A stretch of 54,193 nt of DNA. Origin: an uncultured Duncaniella sp. (lineage in GTDB: Bacteria; Bacteroidota; Bacteroidia; Bacteroidales; Muribaculaceae). The DNA lies in assembly GCA_910587515.1 (NCBI GenBank), contig CAJULW010000019.1, forward strand, positions 1-54,193. Direction: 5' to 3'. Shown one piece after another: positions 16,201-24,984 of this stretch; within the stretch, counting starts at the first letter, position 1; each line of letters opens with the position of its first letter. The position numbers and the translations under genes are program-made. The notes below the pieces were generated by a model. That model saw only the letters and a list, made by a program, of their open reading frames with translations. It made no database searches and was not told where the DNA came from.

Positions 16201-18949
16201 GACTTTCCGTGTCATCGACGAAACATCAAAGGGCCGTAAGGCAGCGGTAATGCTCGACATGTATAACACGGCCATCAATGCCCTTGCGAAACAAGACTGG
16301 AGTCTGAAACCGTACAATCAGAATTTCAACTATTATTTTTCATGGAATCAACCAAATCCGGATGGCAAGGAATACACACGCATTTTCCATACTCCAAACA
16401 AACATTTCACTGACGTAACCCTGACATTACCTGAATTTAACACATACGGACTCAAGTTCTATGCATCAAACATAGACGAAATCAAAAATCTATCGGCAAT
16501 AAAAGTCAGAGGCAGTGCTCTCATGTCAAAAAGTGCGGCAACCGGGAATAACTTATCAATTGTACGAGAACATTCCGACGAGATAGCCGTAGAAGAAATG
16601 GCGACTGTCGAAAATATGAATATGGCTGATTCCGACTCAGGAATCAGCGTTGATCCGGAATCCGGAATAAACGAAGAAAATACAACGACAGAAACATCGT
16701 TTTCATTCCGCGATCGAGAAGTCGCCCTCGCATTCTTCAAACCGATGCTGACGACCGATGAAAACGGAAATCTTTCACTCACTTTTTCCGTACCCAACGC
16801 AAACGCCACTTGGAATCTCAAAGCGATAGCATATACCGATTCGCTCCTTTCGACCTCATTCGCAACCGATGTCACGGCAAGCAAAGCTGTTATGGTTCAG
16901 CCCAACCTCCCCCGCTTTCTGCGAGCCGGAGACAAGGCCGAGATCATAGCGTCCGTAATGAACAACAGTGACAAGGCTCAGTTTATCGAAACCCGGATCG
17001 AACTTTTTAACGCATCTGACGGCAAAGTTTTCAAGGAATATACCCGCAAAGACAGCGTTTCAACCAAATCTGCAATCGAAACAAGCATCATACTCAACGC
17101 ACCCTCCGACATTCAATTCATCGGTTACAGAATAAAATCATCGACCGACCGCTATGCCGACGGTGAACAATCCCTCATTCCTGTTCTCGAAGCGGTAAGC
17201 CCGATCATAGACACCTATCCTTTTTATATCGCTCCACAAACCACGGACTTCTCTATGGAACTCCCGGCTGTGTTACAAAGTTCTCGCGTCACATTGCAAT
17301 TTTGTGAAAATCCGACATGGTACGTTGTAACCGCACTACCCGGGCTTCTTGACAATCAAGCCTCCACCGCTAATGAGGCAGCAGCGTCAATATTCTCTGC
17401 TGCGATCGCCTCAGGCCTCCTCCACGACAATCCCGCTATAGCCAAAGCCATAAAATACTGGACTGACAGCGACCACAGCGACAGCACTCTCAAATCTATG
17501 CTTGAAAGCAATAATGATCTCAAGCAAATGTTGCTCGCTTCGACCCCGTGGATGTCTGACGCCAACAACGACAGAGAGCGCATGACAAGACTCGCACTTC
17601 TCTTTGACGACAAAACGGTCGGATCAACCATCAAAGCAAATATCAAAACATTACGCAAACTCGTCCGCGATAATGGAGGATGGGCATGGTACGGATCCTC
17701 AACCGAATCGTCAAGATGGGCTACAGAAAACGTATTGCTTCTTATGGGACGTCTATACAAATCAGGATATCTTCCCCAAAACGATGATTTACGCTCTATG
17801 ATCACATCTGCCATCAAATGGATAGACTTTGAAACGCAACAGGATTATCGCAATAATCCTGAACAGGATTATACACGTTACATCTATATCCATGATTTTT
17901 ATAAAGGATTAAAAAGCGTCCCAACGGCAAATCCAGCCATCGTCTCAACAATGACACAGCGCATACTCACTTCTTGGAAATCAGCCACTGTTTTTAATAA
18001 AGCTATCTATGCCAGCATACTCGCGTCAAATTCATATCCATCTGTAGCAAAAACAATTCTCACGTCCCTGCGCGAATATGCCGAATACACACCGACAAAA
18101 GGAATGTGGTGGCCATCTCTCGACAATATGACAAACTGGTCGATGAGTAAAATCGGAGCTACCGCGACAATACTCGAGGCATTCGCTGAAATAGATCCCG
18201 GCTGCATAGATATAGACCGTATACGCCAATGGCTTATACTGCAAAAAGAAGCCCAAAACTGGGGCACGTCTGTCACAAGCACAACAGCCATAGCAGCCAT
18301 ACTTTCGACATCATCCAAATGGATAGAAGGGTCCGAAACAGCCGTTGTTTCTGTAAACGGCATCGAAATAAAACCATCTGAAACTGAAAAACTGACTGGA
18401 TATTTCCGTACTCCCATATCTCTGTCCGAAAACAAAAATTCAAAGCTGAATATTACCCGAAAGAATGGCACTCCGTCATGGGGCTCTGTATTTTACCTCC
18501 ATAAAGATTCCATAACATCGATAAAAGCGGCCTCATGTCCGGAAATATCAATTGAAAAAGTTCTTGTGACAACCATAGGCAACGGTTCGCCTACCACTTC
18601 ATACGCTGACTCATTGAAATTAGGCCAGAAACTATCCGTCACGCTTACACTTCATGTCGATCGGGACATGGACTATGTCACTATAATAGACGAACGTCCG
18701 GCCTGCTATGAGCCCGTCGAACAACTACCGAAACCTATTTTCGCAGAGGGTATATATTTCTATCGTGAAAACCGCGACTCCTCCACACGCCTGTTCATTG
18801 AGCACCTGCCCAAGGGTGTCTACGTATTGAGCTATGACGTATGGATAAACAATGCAGGAACATACGCATCCGGTATAGCCACTGTGCAAAGCCAGTATGC
18901 GCCACAATTTACAGCACACACATCAGGTGAAAGAATAAATGTAAAATGA
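13253..18949 (+). CDS. giant alpha-2-macroglobulin-like protein without a thioester
   Basis: The 1,898-aa product has a signal peptide (KLLFTFVFLFSLLNVNATAQ) and the layout of bacterial alpha-2-macroglobulins. An N-terminal helical part precedes MG1-like strands near residues 360-430 (PGTPVKINVETRNV), a carboxypeptidase-regulatory-like fold (TTLWALDAMTGAPVEGAKITM), MG domains, and the central A2M domain near 1155-1240 (REVALAFFKPMLTTDENGNLSLTFSVPNANATWNL in separate strands; VQPNLPRFLRAGDKAEIIASV). A helical TED-like domain follows (about 1360-1650) with WAWYGSSTESSRWATENVLLLMG. The CxEQ thioester that traps proteases should stand near residue 1360 but the sequence reads ALPGLLDNQASTANEAA. 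It is therefore probably a non-covalent protease trap or a structural envelope protein. It is the fourth gene behind the ECF sigma factor with a 74-base gap. Confidence 0.85.
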   Translation: MRTGRITKLLFTFVFLFSLLNVNATAQKKPDFAYPKTVSLQAEKALTSALDKSDGAAITRALIDYYLAETRISRSKAYNAIKKINDICDRSSDSVLKAMLLTLEADIYADIYQRDKWKYDSRTLPSTPLSDDFNEWNGLQFRKHIMSLLDSALVFAPELKKTPISNYSSVLDIDGKINGLPHRNVILYYPTLFDFVTNKAIEILNSTNRIQPILPWRILSSHDIYVRQQLSPSDPIAAKIIQLYSSLLNFHDAKSAPFINTDISRLDFLSSHIYSYDSTESPEKRKWDLLRDLYNDNSGSEYSGDILIAMSDYVNDPKWLYNAISHNISAFPAYPRSNNLRNTLSRLSQQTISASYPFMTAPGTPVKINVETRNVQSGKIYIYNVSSTSLTEQSYNCKGLPKFKPTAVLPFKAKNETIPFSDELIVEYNFPSKGLYIVIPVIDGVVTNENRWYQKIHVTDYTLAASSFDKTTLWALDAMTGAPVEGAKITMTSGPRMPKPIVQTLGLTSADGSLKCDKTGRVWMVKNDDKFAPTLWVYTNEYNKPDTKWQPSASGYSSLPLYHPGDSVDWVAVCYEFKGKEHRPRIGQEITAILRDASYQPIDTINLTTDTFGRVNGKFILPKESLGGRFTVSIDNYSEAVNFEVSDYKLPTFRIFLDPAQKDQPSDGDITLRGRVETYTGFPIADAKLTINLSAMQPKKWWWIAQEKVNFYTIESTTDASGMIEVTIPKDILALSPIPKGVFNADISAMSPNGESQSASVDFTTENRYIIRLSMPDNIDISEPTMAIKAKIVNYMDSIVALPLDYCVIHDSTEVLKGVLLPSQTSIDLSPLHSGKYKIKFSLKDSDMADPIAYDVVLYRPTDTDTPIPGTLLWYPSDKLSITEDRPSAWLYAVDCPTNLLVTIHDGLKIISRTWIKSDAGMHTLPLNLPDYLDSAVAEINLTGNYRTSSARIELKREKKAKGLKFITETFRDRITPGTEETWTFRVIDETSKGRKAAVMLDMYNTAINALAKQDWSLKPYNQNFNYYFSWNQPNPDGKEYTRIFHTPNKHFTDVTLTLPEFNTYGLKFYASNIDEIKNLSAIKVRGSALMSKSAATGNNLSIVREHSDEIAVEEMATVENMNMADSDSGISVDPESGINEENTTTETSFSFRDREVALAFFKPMLTTDENGNLSLTFSVPNANATWNLKAIAYTDSLLSTSFATDVTASKAVMVQPNLPRFLRAGDKAEIIASVMNNSDKAQFIETRIELFNASDGKVFKEYTRKDSVSTKSAIETSIILNAPSDIQFIGYRIKSSTDRYADGEQSLIPVLEAVSPIIDTYPFYIAPQTTDFSMELPAVLQSSRVTLQFCENPTWYVVTALPGLLDNQASTANEAAASIFSAAIASGLLHDNPAIAKAIKYWTDSDHSDSTLKSMLESNNDLKQMLLASTPWMSDANNDRERMTRLALLFDDKTVGSTIKANIKTLRKLVRDNGGWAWYGSSTESSRWATENVLLLMGRLYKSGYLPQNDDLRSMITSAIKWIDFETQQDYRNNPEQDYTRYIYIHDFYKGLKSVPTANPAIVSTMTQRILTSWKSATVFNKAIYASILASNSYPSVAKTILTSLREYAEYTPTKGMWWPSLDNMTNWSMSKIGATATILEAFAEIDPGCIDIDRIRQWLILQKEAQNWGTSVTSTTAIAAILSTSSKWIEGSETAVVSVNGIEIKPSETEKLTGYFRTPISLSENKNSKLNITRKNGTPSWGSVFYLHKDSITSIKAASCPEISIEKVLVTTIGNGSPTTSYADSLKLGQKLSVTLTLHVDRDMDYVTIIDERPACYEPVEQLPKPIFAEGIYFYRENRDSSTRLFIEHLPKGVYVLSYDVWINNAGTYASGIATVQSQYAPQFTAHTSGERINVK

Positions 18950-18999
18950 CGATATCAAACACAAGAAAAAGGTATCTGAATTGAATCGCTTTGTTATAA

Positions 19000-19047
19000 A
19001 TTCCGTGCGCATGGTTTCATTTATTAAAGAAACCATGCGCACGGAAT
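19000..19047 (+). terminator. 19-bp perfect hairpin after the macroglobulin gene
   Basis: The arm at 19000-19018 (ATTCCGTGCGCATGGTTTC) pairs perfectly with 19029-19047 around a 10-base loop. It starts 50 bases after the stop at 18949. No T-run follows, so termination would rest on stem strength; a protein-binding palindrome is the alternative. Confidence 0.6.
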
Positions 19048-19168
19048 GTTCAGGTTTTGATGAAAGACCGATTGGCGAATGATAAAACCTTACAGAAATC
19101 CGCGGCAAGACAATGCGATCATCACCGTTTTTTTGAGATATTTTTTGTTCTCTAAAATTTATACTTCT

Positions 19169-19939
19169 ATGAACGAATCAATAACATCAAAACGAAAAAA
19201 TTCATTTAAAGAAAAAATTATTTCGTTTTCATGGCAACATTTATTACTCATTGTATCATTGTTTATTATGACCTTTGGAGTGGCACTCTGTGTACGATCC
19301 AATTTCGGCAGTAGTGTGATTTCCACTATTCCGTTCGTTATGACTCTCGCTGGAGAAACCGGAATGTCACCACAATTCACCATTGGGGAATACACATATA
19401 TAATGAATATCCTTCTCGTAGGACTTCAGATTCTAATTCTTCGTCAAAAATTCCAACCTATCCAACTCCTCCAACTTGTCATTGGTTTTGTATTCGGTTT
19501 CCTGTTAGATATAAATATGATGCTTACATCAACCATTGTATGCGACACCATATTATGGAAAATAGTGGTACAATTAATTGGGTGCACATTGCTTGCCATA
19601 GGAATATCTTTCGAAATACGATGCGGATCTGTCACCATGCCTGGCGAGGGAATAGCAGTTGCAGTCAGCAATGCGGTCAATATACCATTTGCCAAAGCTA
19701 AAATCATGATAGATATCACATTGGTTGTTATAGCGATAACTATAGGTTATTTTTACTTCGGTTCATGGCAATGGCAAGTAGTGGGTGTAGGCACTCTTAT
19801 CGCCATGATTATTGTAGGAGCTCTTGTAAAATCATTTGACAAGCACCTTGAATGGTTCAGCCAATTACTTTACTATCGTCCAGGATTCCGTCGATACATA
19901 TATGGCCTCGCCCGATACATCTATAAGCAGATCCGGTGA
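19169..19939 (+). CDS. YitT/YczE-family integral membrane protein (DUF6198-like)
   Basis: From the ATG at 19169 the product is 256 aa. It has about six hydrophobic helices (HLLLIVSLFIMTFGVALCV, YTYIMNILLVGLQILIL, LLQLVIGFVFGFLLDI, IVVQLIGCTLLAIGISFEI, ITLVVIAITIGYFYF, VVGVGTLIAMIIVGALV) with family-like features: the GVALCVRSNFGSS turn after helix 1, FGFLLDINMML, and the conserved GEGIAVAVSNAVNIPFAKAKIMID stretch in the fourth loop, read in two parts. Members are predicted transporters of unknown substrate. The more upstream ATG at 19079 adds 30 hydrophilic residues unlike the family and is not favoured. The gene stands alone and is convergent with the GH13 gene, with a shared terminator at 20024-20052. 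Confidence 0.75.
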   Translation: MNESITSKRKNSFKEKIISFSWQHLLLIVSLFIMTFGVALCVRSNFGSSVISTIPFVMTLAGETGMSPQFTIGEYTYIMNILLVGLQILILRQKFQPIQLLQLVIGFVFGFLLDINMMLTSTIVCDTILWKIVVQLIGCTLLAIGISFEIRCGSVTMPGEGIAVAVSNAVNIPFAKAKIMIDITLVVIAITIGYFYFGSWQWQVVGVGTLIAMIIVGALVKSFDKHLEWFSQLLYYRPGFRRYIYGLARYIYKQIR

Positions 19940-20023
19940 TCTTTTGGTCAGACGACAGGCTTATACAAAACAACTCTCTAAAGATTTATTTCTAAGCACA
20001 TCAAGGCTGATAATTTTTTTTGA

Positions 20024-20052
20024 AAAAAGCTGCGTAATGAACGCAGCTTTTT
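20024..20052. terminator. bidirectional intrinsic terminator
   Basis: AAAAAGCTGCGT (20024-20035) pairs with ACGCAGCTTTTT (20041-20052). A-run and T-run on opposite sides let it serve both the YczE-like gene (plus) and the GH13 gene (minus), which converge here. Confidence 0.85.
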
Positions 20053-20101
20053 ATTCAGATAAAACATTGAATATTTATAATTAAATAGCCGGATCAAGTA
20101 T

Positions 20102-21499
20102 TCATGACAACTTTACCAACTCTGGGACATAGCCTTTGACATGTATACATAAATCCTCCTCCGGAATGTTCACATCAGCATCGCGGTCGGAAAAAACCAT
20201 CAATACGCGATTGCCACTTTCTTCATCAGTCTTTTTTACCACAAGAATCTCGGCATCATCTTGCCGATAGCGGTTAAATTCCTGCCTGCCCCTCCACATG
20301 GCAGGATTGTCACGCCTGAATGTCATCACATCACAAACATAATTGGCAAGACGCCTTTGTCTGTCATTGTCCGGCAGAACGTGCCCCGAAGTGCGAGAGG
20401 CATTGTCCGGCTGGCTTCCAATACAGTCACGGGACAAATCGGCAAACTCATCTCCATAATACAAAGTGACAGGTCCCGGATAACCGGCAAGAATGGCAAA
20501 ACGCGTCATGAGATTTATCTCATCCTTATCATCGTAGAAATTATCTGCAACTCGCACACCGTCATGATTGCTAAGAAAAAGATTTGGGAGCACGTCTTCC
20601 GGATAATAGCCACGTTCCGAAGGAGATGAATACACTTTCATAACATCATCCCAACCGTTTTCCAGACCACCGACACCCTGCCCATCCATCGAACCGCTTA
20701 TCAATTGCTTACCGTCGAAATCGAACGCGCTTTTAAGGCCTCCGTCCCTAAAAACCCTCGAGCTTATTCCGGCTGCGTCGCTCCAGTCCTCTCCAACCAT
20801 ATAACCAAGAACGCCCCATTCTTTTCCTTCTTCCAGGCGACGGTCACACAACTCCCTTACGGCCTGAGATATCTCGCACCAATAATTATGGCCCTGTTGA
20901 CACAATTGATATGCCTGGTCGAAACGCCAGCCATCAATATCAAACTTGTCAATCCAATATGTGGCGACTTCTCTAAAATAATCCAGCGATTCCGGATATT
21001 TCACATTTCCAGTCCCGCCATCCTCGCCTCTTTCGCTTAATACATCCTCTGTATGTATATTGAAGCCGGAAGGAGACGGCTCTTCAACCCCACCATGATG
21101 ACCGAACACCCCGTCAAGAAACACGTACAATCCCCTGTCATGAGCTTTCTCTACAAGTTGCCTAAGATCATCCTCTGTGCCGAAATGCGGGTCAATTTTA
21201 AAGAAGTTGTTGGCAAAATAACCTGAAGCCTGAAGTTTCTCTCCTCCGTCAGCTTTCGAGCTATCAAATATCGGTGTAAGCCATATAGCCGTGACTCCAA
21301 GACGTTTTATATGATCAAGCGCATCAATCACGCCTTGTAAATTTCCGTCTTTACGTTCTCCATCAGGCCCCCATAACTTATTATATCCGTCAGCACCATC
21401 TTCGCTATGGATAAAAGAACCAACCATTATCTGATAAATCGTAAGAGAACGCCAATCTTTGCCATATTCACATTGTTCGGTTGACATAATAATTTTCAA
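20102..21499 (-). CDS. cytoplasmic GH13 alpha-amylase family enzyme
   Basis: The 465-aa product is a glycoside hydrolase family 13 protein with a (beta/alpha)8 barrel. It shows the four conserved regions: YVFLDGVFGHHG near residue 127, DGWRFDQAY with nucleophile D194, GYMVGEDW with acid/base E237, and LSNHDG with transition-state-stabilising D313. Early parts (IYQIMVGSFIHSEDGADGYN and LQGVIDALDHIKRLGVTAIWLTP, as two stretches) are typical of the alpha-1,4-glucan or malto-oligosaccharide branch. No signal peptide is present, so it should act on internal glycogen or imported oligosaccharides. The exact specificity is not decided by sequence. A second in-frame ATG at 21487 (MSTEQC) is an equally good start. 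It ends at the terminator at 20024-20052. Confidence 0.88.
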   Translation of the reverse strand: MKIIMSTEQCEYGKDWRSLTIYQIMVGSFIHSEDGADGYNKLWGPDGERKDGNLQGVIDALDHIKRLGVTAIWLTPIFDSSKADGGEKLQASGYFANNFFKIDPHFGTEDDLRQLVEKAHDRGLYVFLDGVFGHHGGVEEPSPSGFNIHTEDVLSERGEDGGTGNVKYPESLDYFREVATYWIDKFDIDGWRFDQAYQLCQQGHNYWCEISQAVRELCDRRLEEGKEWGVLGYMVGEDWSDAAGISSRVFRDGGLKSAFDFDGKQLISGSMDGQGVGGLENGWDDVMKVYSSPSERGYYPEDVLPNLFLSNHDGVRVADNFYDDKDEINLMTRFAILAGYPGPVTLYYGDEFADLSRDCIGSQPDNASRTSGHVLPDNDRQRRLANYVCDVMTFRRDNPAMWRGRQEFNRYRQDDAEILVVKKTDEESGNRVLMVFSDRDADVNIPEEDLCIHVKGYVPELVKLS

Positions 21500-21645
21500 T
21501 AATTACATTAAACATTTATATATCCACTGTTTTACTTTAAACAGAATTTATCAAAAGCTTGTTTATATTCATTTTACAAAATTCATTGCCAACAATCAAT
21601 AATTTTAAAATCACCATCCAAAAACTCATATCAACCGCCCTGTTA

Positions 21646-21688
21646 AAAAAGCACAGACCACACATAAATCTGTATGGTCTGTGTTTTT
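21646..21688. terminator. bidirectional terminator between GH13 and serB
   Basis: AAAAAAG plus CACAGACCA (21652-21660) pairs with TGGTCTGTG (21675-21683) followed by TTTTT. Reading minus it follows the serB stop by about 40 bases, so it probably ends serB transcription. Confidence 0.7.
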
Positions 21689-21726
21689 CTACTATTCCGG
21701 TGAGTACATTCAATAACTCAACCATC

Positions 21727-22962
21727 CTATTTTTCCGTAATAAACGAATCCTTGAATCCAAGAAAATACAAAACTCCGTCAAGGCCTATGGTTGAAATCG
21801 ACTGTTCGGCCGTCGCTTTGACTTTAGGTTTGGCATGAAAAGCTATACCAAGACCAGCTGTGCTTAACATCGGAAGATCATTCGCCCCGTCACCTACAGC
21901 TATCGTCTGCGCGATGTTGACATTTTCGACTTGAGCGATCAATCTGAGCAATTCCGCCTTACGACGCCCGTCGACAATCTCACCGAGATAACGTCCTGTC
22001 AACTTTCCGTCCACAATCTCAAGTTCATTGGCATAAACATAGTCAAAACCATACTTCTGTTTCAGATAATTTCCGAAATACGTAAAACCGCCTGAAAGGA
22101 TCGCAGTTTTATAGCCCACACGCTTCAACACCTGCATCATACGGTCAAGCCCCTCTGTTATCGGAAGATTCTCGGCTATCTCTTTCATGACACTTTCGTC
22201 AAGACCTTTGAGCAAGGCAACCCTTTCCCTGAAACTCTCACAGAAATCGATCTCCCCACGCATAGCACGTTCGGTGATAGCTTTTACCTCATCACCGACA
22301 CCAGCCCTCATAGCAAGCTCGTCTATCACCTCCGTCTCTATCAAAGTCGAATCCATATCGAAACAGATCAAACGACGGCAACGACGAAACAATGTATCTT
22401 CCTGCATTGAAATATCAAACTCATCTTCTTGTGAAAGCTGCATGAAACGCTCCTGCATAGCAGAGGTGTTACGAGGCACTCCACGCACTGAAAATTCCAC
22501 ACACGATTTTGACAACGGGCGTTCCTCCTCTCCGAGAGGCATACGACCGGTCAGACGCTGTATAGAATCAATATTCATACCCTGCGCTGAAATCTCGGCC
22601 GTCACGTTAGCTATCTGACGCGCTGTCAGTCTACGTCCGAGAATTGTGATAATCCATCTGTCCTTACCCTGCATTCCGACCCAATTCTCATACTCCTCTA
22701 TGCTCACTGGCGAAAAACGTATATTGACATTCAATTCCGTAGCCTTGAAAAGCAACTCCTTCATTATATTGCCTGACACAGACGCATCAGTCCGTATCAA
22801 AATACCAAGCGACAACGTATGATGAATATCCGCCTGACCTATATCAAGAATGCCCGCGTGATATTTAGCAAGAATTTCCGACAAAGCAGACGTGACACCG
22901 GGATGATCCTGTCCGGAAATATTGATAAGTATAAGTTCAGGTTGAGAATTTTCCATAATCAT
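21727..22962 (-). CDS. serB: phosphoserine phosphatase SerB with N-terminal ACT domains
   Basis: SerB removes phosphate from O-phosphoserine, the last step of serine synthesis. The 411-aa product has two ACT-type regulatory modules at about residues 8-85 (LILINISGQDHPGVTSALSEIL) and 100-180 (DRWIITILGRRLTARQIANVT), then the HAD phosphatase domain. HAD motif I is FDMDSTLIETE with nucleophile D202 and acid D204, motif II ILSGGFTYF, the catalytic lysine follows in the KYGFDYVYAN/GRRKAELL region, and motif III is AVGDGANDLPML. This long form is usual in Bacteroidota. It is divergent from menB, with candidate -7 boxes for both genes lying between them. Confidence 0.93.
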   Translation of the reverse strand: MIMENSQPELILINISGQDHPGVTSALSEILAKYHAGILDIGQADIHHTLSLGILIRTDASVSGNIMKELLFKATELNVNIRFSPVSIEEYENWVGMQGKDRWIITILGRRLTARQIANVTAEISAQGMNIDSIQRLTGRMPLGEEERPLSKSCVEFSVRGVPRNTSAMQERFMQLSQEDEFDISMQEDTLFRRCRRLICFDMDSTLIETEVIDELAMRAGVGDEVKAITERAMRGEIDFCESFRERVALLKGLDESVMKEIAENLPITEGLDRMMQVLKRVGYKTAILSGGFTYFGNYLKQKYGFDYVYANELEIVDGKLTGRYLGEIVDGRRKAELLRLIAQVENVNIAQTIAVGDGANDLPMLSTAGLGIAFHAKPKVKATAEQSISTIGLDGVLYFLGFKDSFITEK

Positions 22963-23001
22963 AACTCTAAAAGAATGCGCATTTTTTCATCTGACATAAG
23001 A

Positions 23002-23009
23002 CAAAGTTA
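23002..23009 (-). promoter_or_regulatory. candidate -7 element for serB
   Basis: Minus-strand TAACTTTG at 23009-23002 matches TAnnTTTG, about 40 bases before the serB start. No TTG at -33 is visible. Confidence 0.45.
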
Positions 23010-23031
23010 CTATATTATCTCCGATTTTTGT

Positions 23032-23039
23032 TAATTTTG
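23032..23039 (+). promoter_or_regulatory. candidate -7 element for menB
   Basis: TAATTTTG lies 18 bases before the menB ATG at 23058, giving a very short leader. It is only 22 bases from the oppositely oriented serB -7 box. Confidence 0.45.
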
Positions 23040-23057
23040 TAATCCGAAAATATCATT

Positions 23058-23912
23058 ATGACATATATGAAACAAGAGCGCGACCACTCCTCTTTACGTG
23101 AATGGAAAACCATAAAAGAGTATGAGGACATTCTTTTCGAACAATACGGACGAATTGCCAAAATCACCATCAACCGTCCGCAAGTCTACAACGCTTTCCG
23201 TCCGCAAACCAACCGTGAAATGCTCGATGCCATGGCATATTGTCGCGAAGCGTCCGACATAGGCGTCATAATACTTACAGGAGCAGGCGATAAAGCATTC
23301 TGCTCCGGTGGAGACCAAAAAGTGAAAGGCATAGGCGGATATATCGACGAACAAGGCGTGCCTCGCCTTAACGTGCTTGACCTGCACAAAGCCATCAGGT
23401 CAATACCCAAACCTGTAATAGCGATGGTCAACGGATATGCTATCGGAGGAGGACACGTCCTTCATGTCGTTTGTGACCTCACCATAGCCTCAGATAACGC
23501 ACGCTTCGGTCAAACCGGCCCCAAGGTCGGAAGCTTCGATGCAGGTTTCGGCTCCAGTTATCTTGCCCGTTGTGTCGGACAGAAAAAAGCCCGCGAGATA
23601 TGGTTTCTCTGTCGTCAATACAGTGCTGAAGAAGCCGAAAGAATGGGCATGGTCAACAAGGTAGTGCCCTTTGACCGTCTCGAAGACGAGACTGTAGAAT
23701 GGTGCGAGACCATCCTAAGCCGATCACCGATGGCCATACGCATGATCAAGCGAGCATTAAACGCAGAACTCGACGGTCAACGCGGCATGATGGAATTTGC
23801 CGGTGACGCGACTTTAATGTATTATCTCATGGCAGAAGCTCAGGAGGGTAAAAACGCATTCCTTGAAAAACGAGACCCTGATTTCGACCAGTTCCCCAAA
23901 TTTCCAGGGTAA
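23058..23912 (+). CDS. menB: 1,4-dihydroxy-2-naphthoyl-CoA synthase
   Basis: MenB closes the naphthalene ring of menaquinone by converting o-succinylbenzoyl-CoA to 1,4-dihydroxy-2-naphthoyl-CoA. The 284-aa product is a crotonase-fold enzyme with the MenB signature: KITINRPQVYNAFRPQT near residue 35, oxyanion-hole segments AFCSGGDQKVKG and NGYAIGGGHVLHVVCDLTIA, then QTGPKVGSFDAGFGSSYLAR, which is specific for MenB over other crotonases, and the C-terminal EGKNAFLEKRDPDFDQFPKFPG tail split by the substrate-binding tyrosine region. It is followed by menC (31-base gap) and menE, forming an operon for anaerobic quinone synthesis. menF, menD and menH are not in this window. Confidence 0.95.
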   Translation: MTYMKQERDHSSLREWKTIKEYEDILFEQYGRIAKITINRPQVYNAFRPQTNREMLDAMAYCREASDIGVIILTGAGDKAFCSGGDQKVKGIGGYIDEQGVPRLNVLDLHKAIRSIPKPVIAMVNGYAIGGGHVLHVVCDLTIASDNARFGQTGPKVGSFDAGFGSSYLARCVGQKKAREIWFLCRQYSAEEAERMGMVNKVVPFDRLEDETVEWCETILSRSPMAIRMIKRALNAELDGQRGMMEFAGDATLMYYLMAEAQEGKNAFLEKRDPDFDQFPKFPG

Positions 23913-23943
23913 AACCTGATATATTTCATCGTTACGCGAGATC

Positions 23944-24984
23944 ATGAAAGCAGTCTGGAGCAAATACCGTCTGAACTTCAACTTTACCGCCGTCACGTCA
24001 CGCGAGCGTCTAACCGTCAAAGATACTTATTTTATAAAAATATGGGATCCAGGACGCAATGAAATCCACGGTTATGGAGAAGCGGCTTTGTTTAAGGGAT
24101 TAAGCTGCGACGATCGTCCCGATTATGAAGAAAAACTCGGCAAAGTATGCCGTGACATAGACCGTTTTGTCGAATCACCGTCACTACTGGCCGAATGGCC
24201 TTCAATACGTTTCGCGGTAGAGAGCGCGAAACTCGACTTTAGCCAAGGAGGAAAACACATTCTTTTCCCATCTGATTGGACAGCCGGAATATCGACACAA
24301 ACAATCAACGGGCTAATCTGGATGGGCGACAGCCATACGATGCGTCAAAGGATAACAAATAAATTAGCTGAAGGCTTTTCGTGCATCAAAATCAAAATAG
24401 GAGGCATAGATTTCGAAAAGGAGTTAAAACTACTTGGCGAACTGCGCGATATGGCCCCTGACATAACGATACGCCTTGACGCTAACGGAGCGTTCAACCC
24501 CGATGAAGCAGTGAAACGGCTGCAAGACCTTTCTGTGTTCAATATCCACTCGATCGAGCAGCCTATAAAGGCAGGACAATGGGATGCTATGCGAAACATC
24601 TGCCAAAAGTCTCCGATCCCAATCGCACTTGACGAAGAACTAATAGGCATAAACGACCCATCAGCAAAATTTCGTATGCTCGACTCAATACATCCGCACT
24701 ACATCATACTGAAACCAACACTATGCGGAGGCTTCCAGGCATCGGAAGAATGGATAGAAGCGGCAGGCAAACTTGACATTGGATGGTGGGCTACATCAGC
24801 ACTCGAATCAAATATCGGACTAAACGCTATCGCACAATGGACAGCGACATTTAAATCCGCAATGCCTCAGGGACTCGGAACCGGACAATTGTATACAAAC
24901 AACATCCCCTCTCCGCTGACTCTTGAAAGCGAAAGGCTTGGATACGATCCCACCGGTATATGGCAAATACCATCATCAATATGA
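23944..24984 (+). CDS. menC: o-succinylbenzoate synthase
   Basis: MenC dehydrates SHCHC to o-succinylbenzoate and belongs to the enolase superfamily. The 346-aa product shows the expected metal and catalytic motifs of the barrel: the KIKIGG strand with the catalytic Lys pair, IRLDANGAF with the first metal Asp, HSIEQPI with the second metal Glu, IALDEELIG with the third metal residue, and YIILKPTLCGG with the catalytic Lys on strand six. It overlaps the menE start by four bases (ATGA at 24981-24984), which implies translational coupling. Confidence 0.93.
   Translation: MKAVWSKYRLNFNFTAVTSRERLTVKDTYFIKIWDPGRNEIHGYGEAALFKGLSCDDRPDYEEKLGKVCRDIDRFVESPSLLAEWPSIRFAVESAKLDFSQGGKHILFPSDWTAGISTQTINGLIWMGDSHTMRQRITNKLAEGFSCIKIKIGGIDFEKELKLLGELRDMAPDITIRLDANGAFNPDEAVKRLQDLSVFNIHSIEQPIKAGQWDAMRNICQKSPIPIALDEELIGINDPSAKFRMLDSIHPHYIILKPTLCGGFQASEEWIEAAGKLDIGWWATSALESNIGLNAIAQWTATFKSAMPQGLGTGQLYTNNIPSPLTLESERLGYDPTGIWQIPSSI

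Noticed and set aside
19079..19168. Thirty-codon N-terminal extension of the YitT/YczE-like gene
   Set aside because: The added residues are charged and unlike the family; the ATG at 19169 starts just before the first helix.
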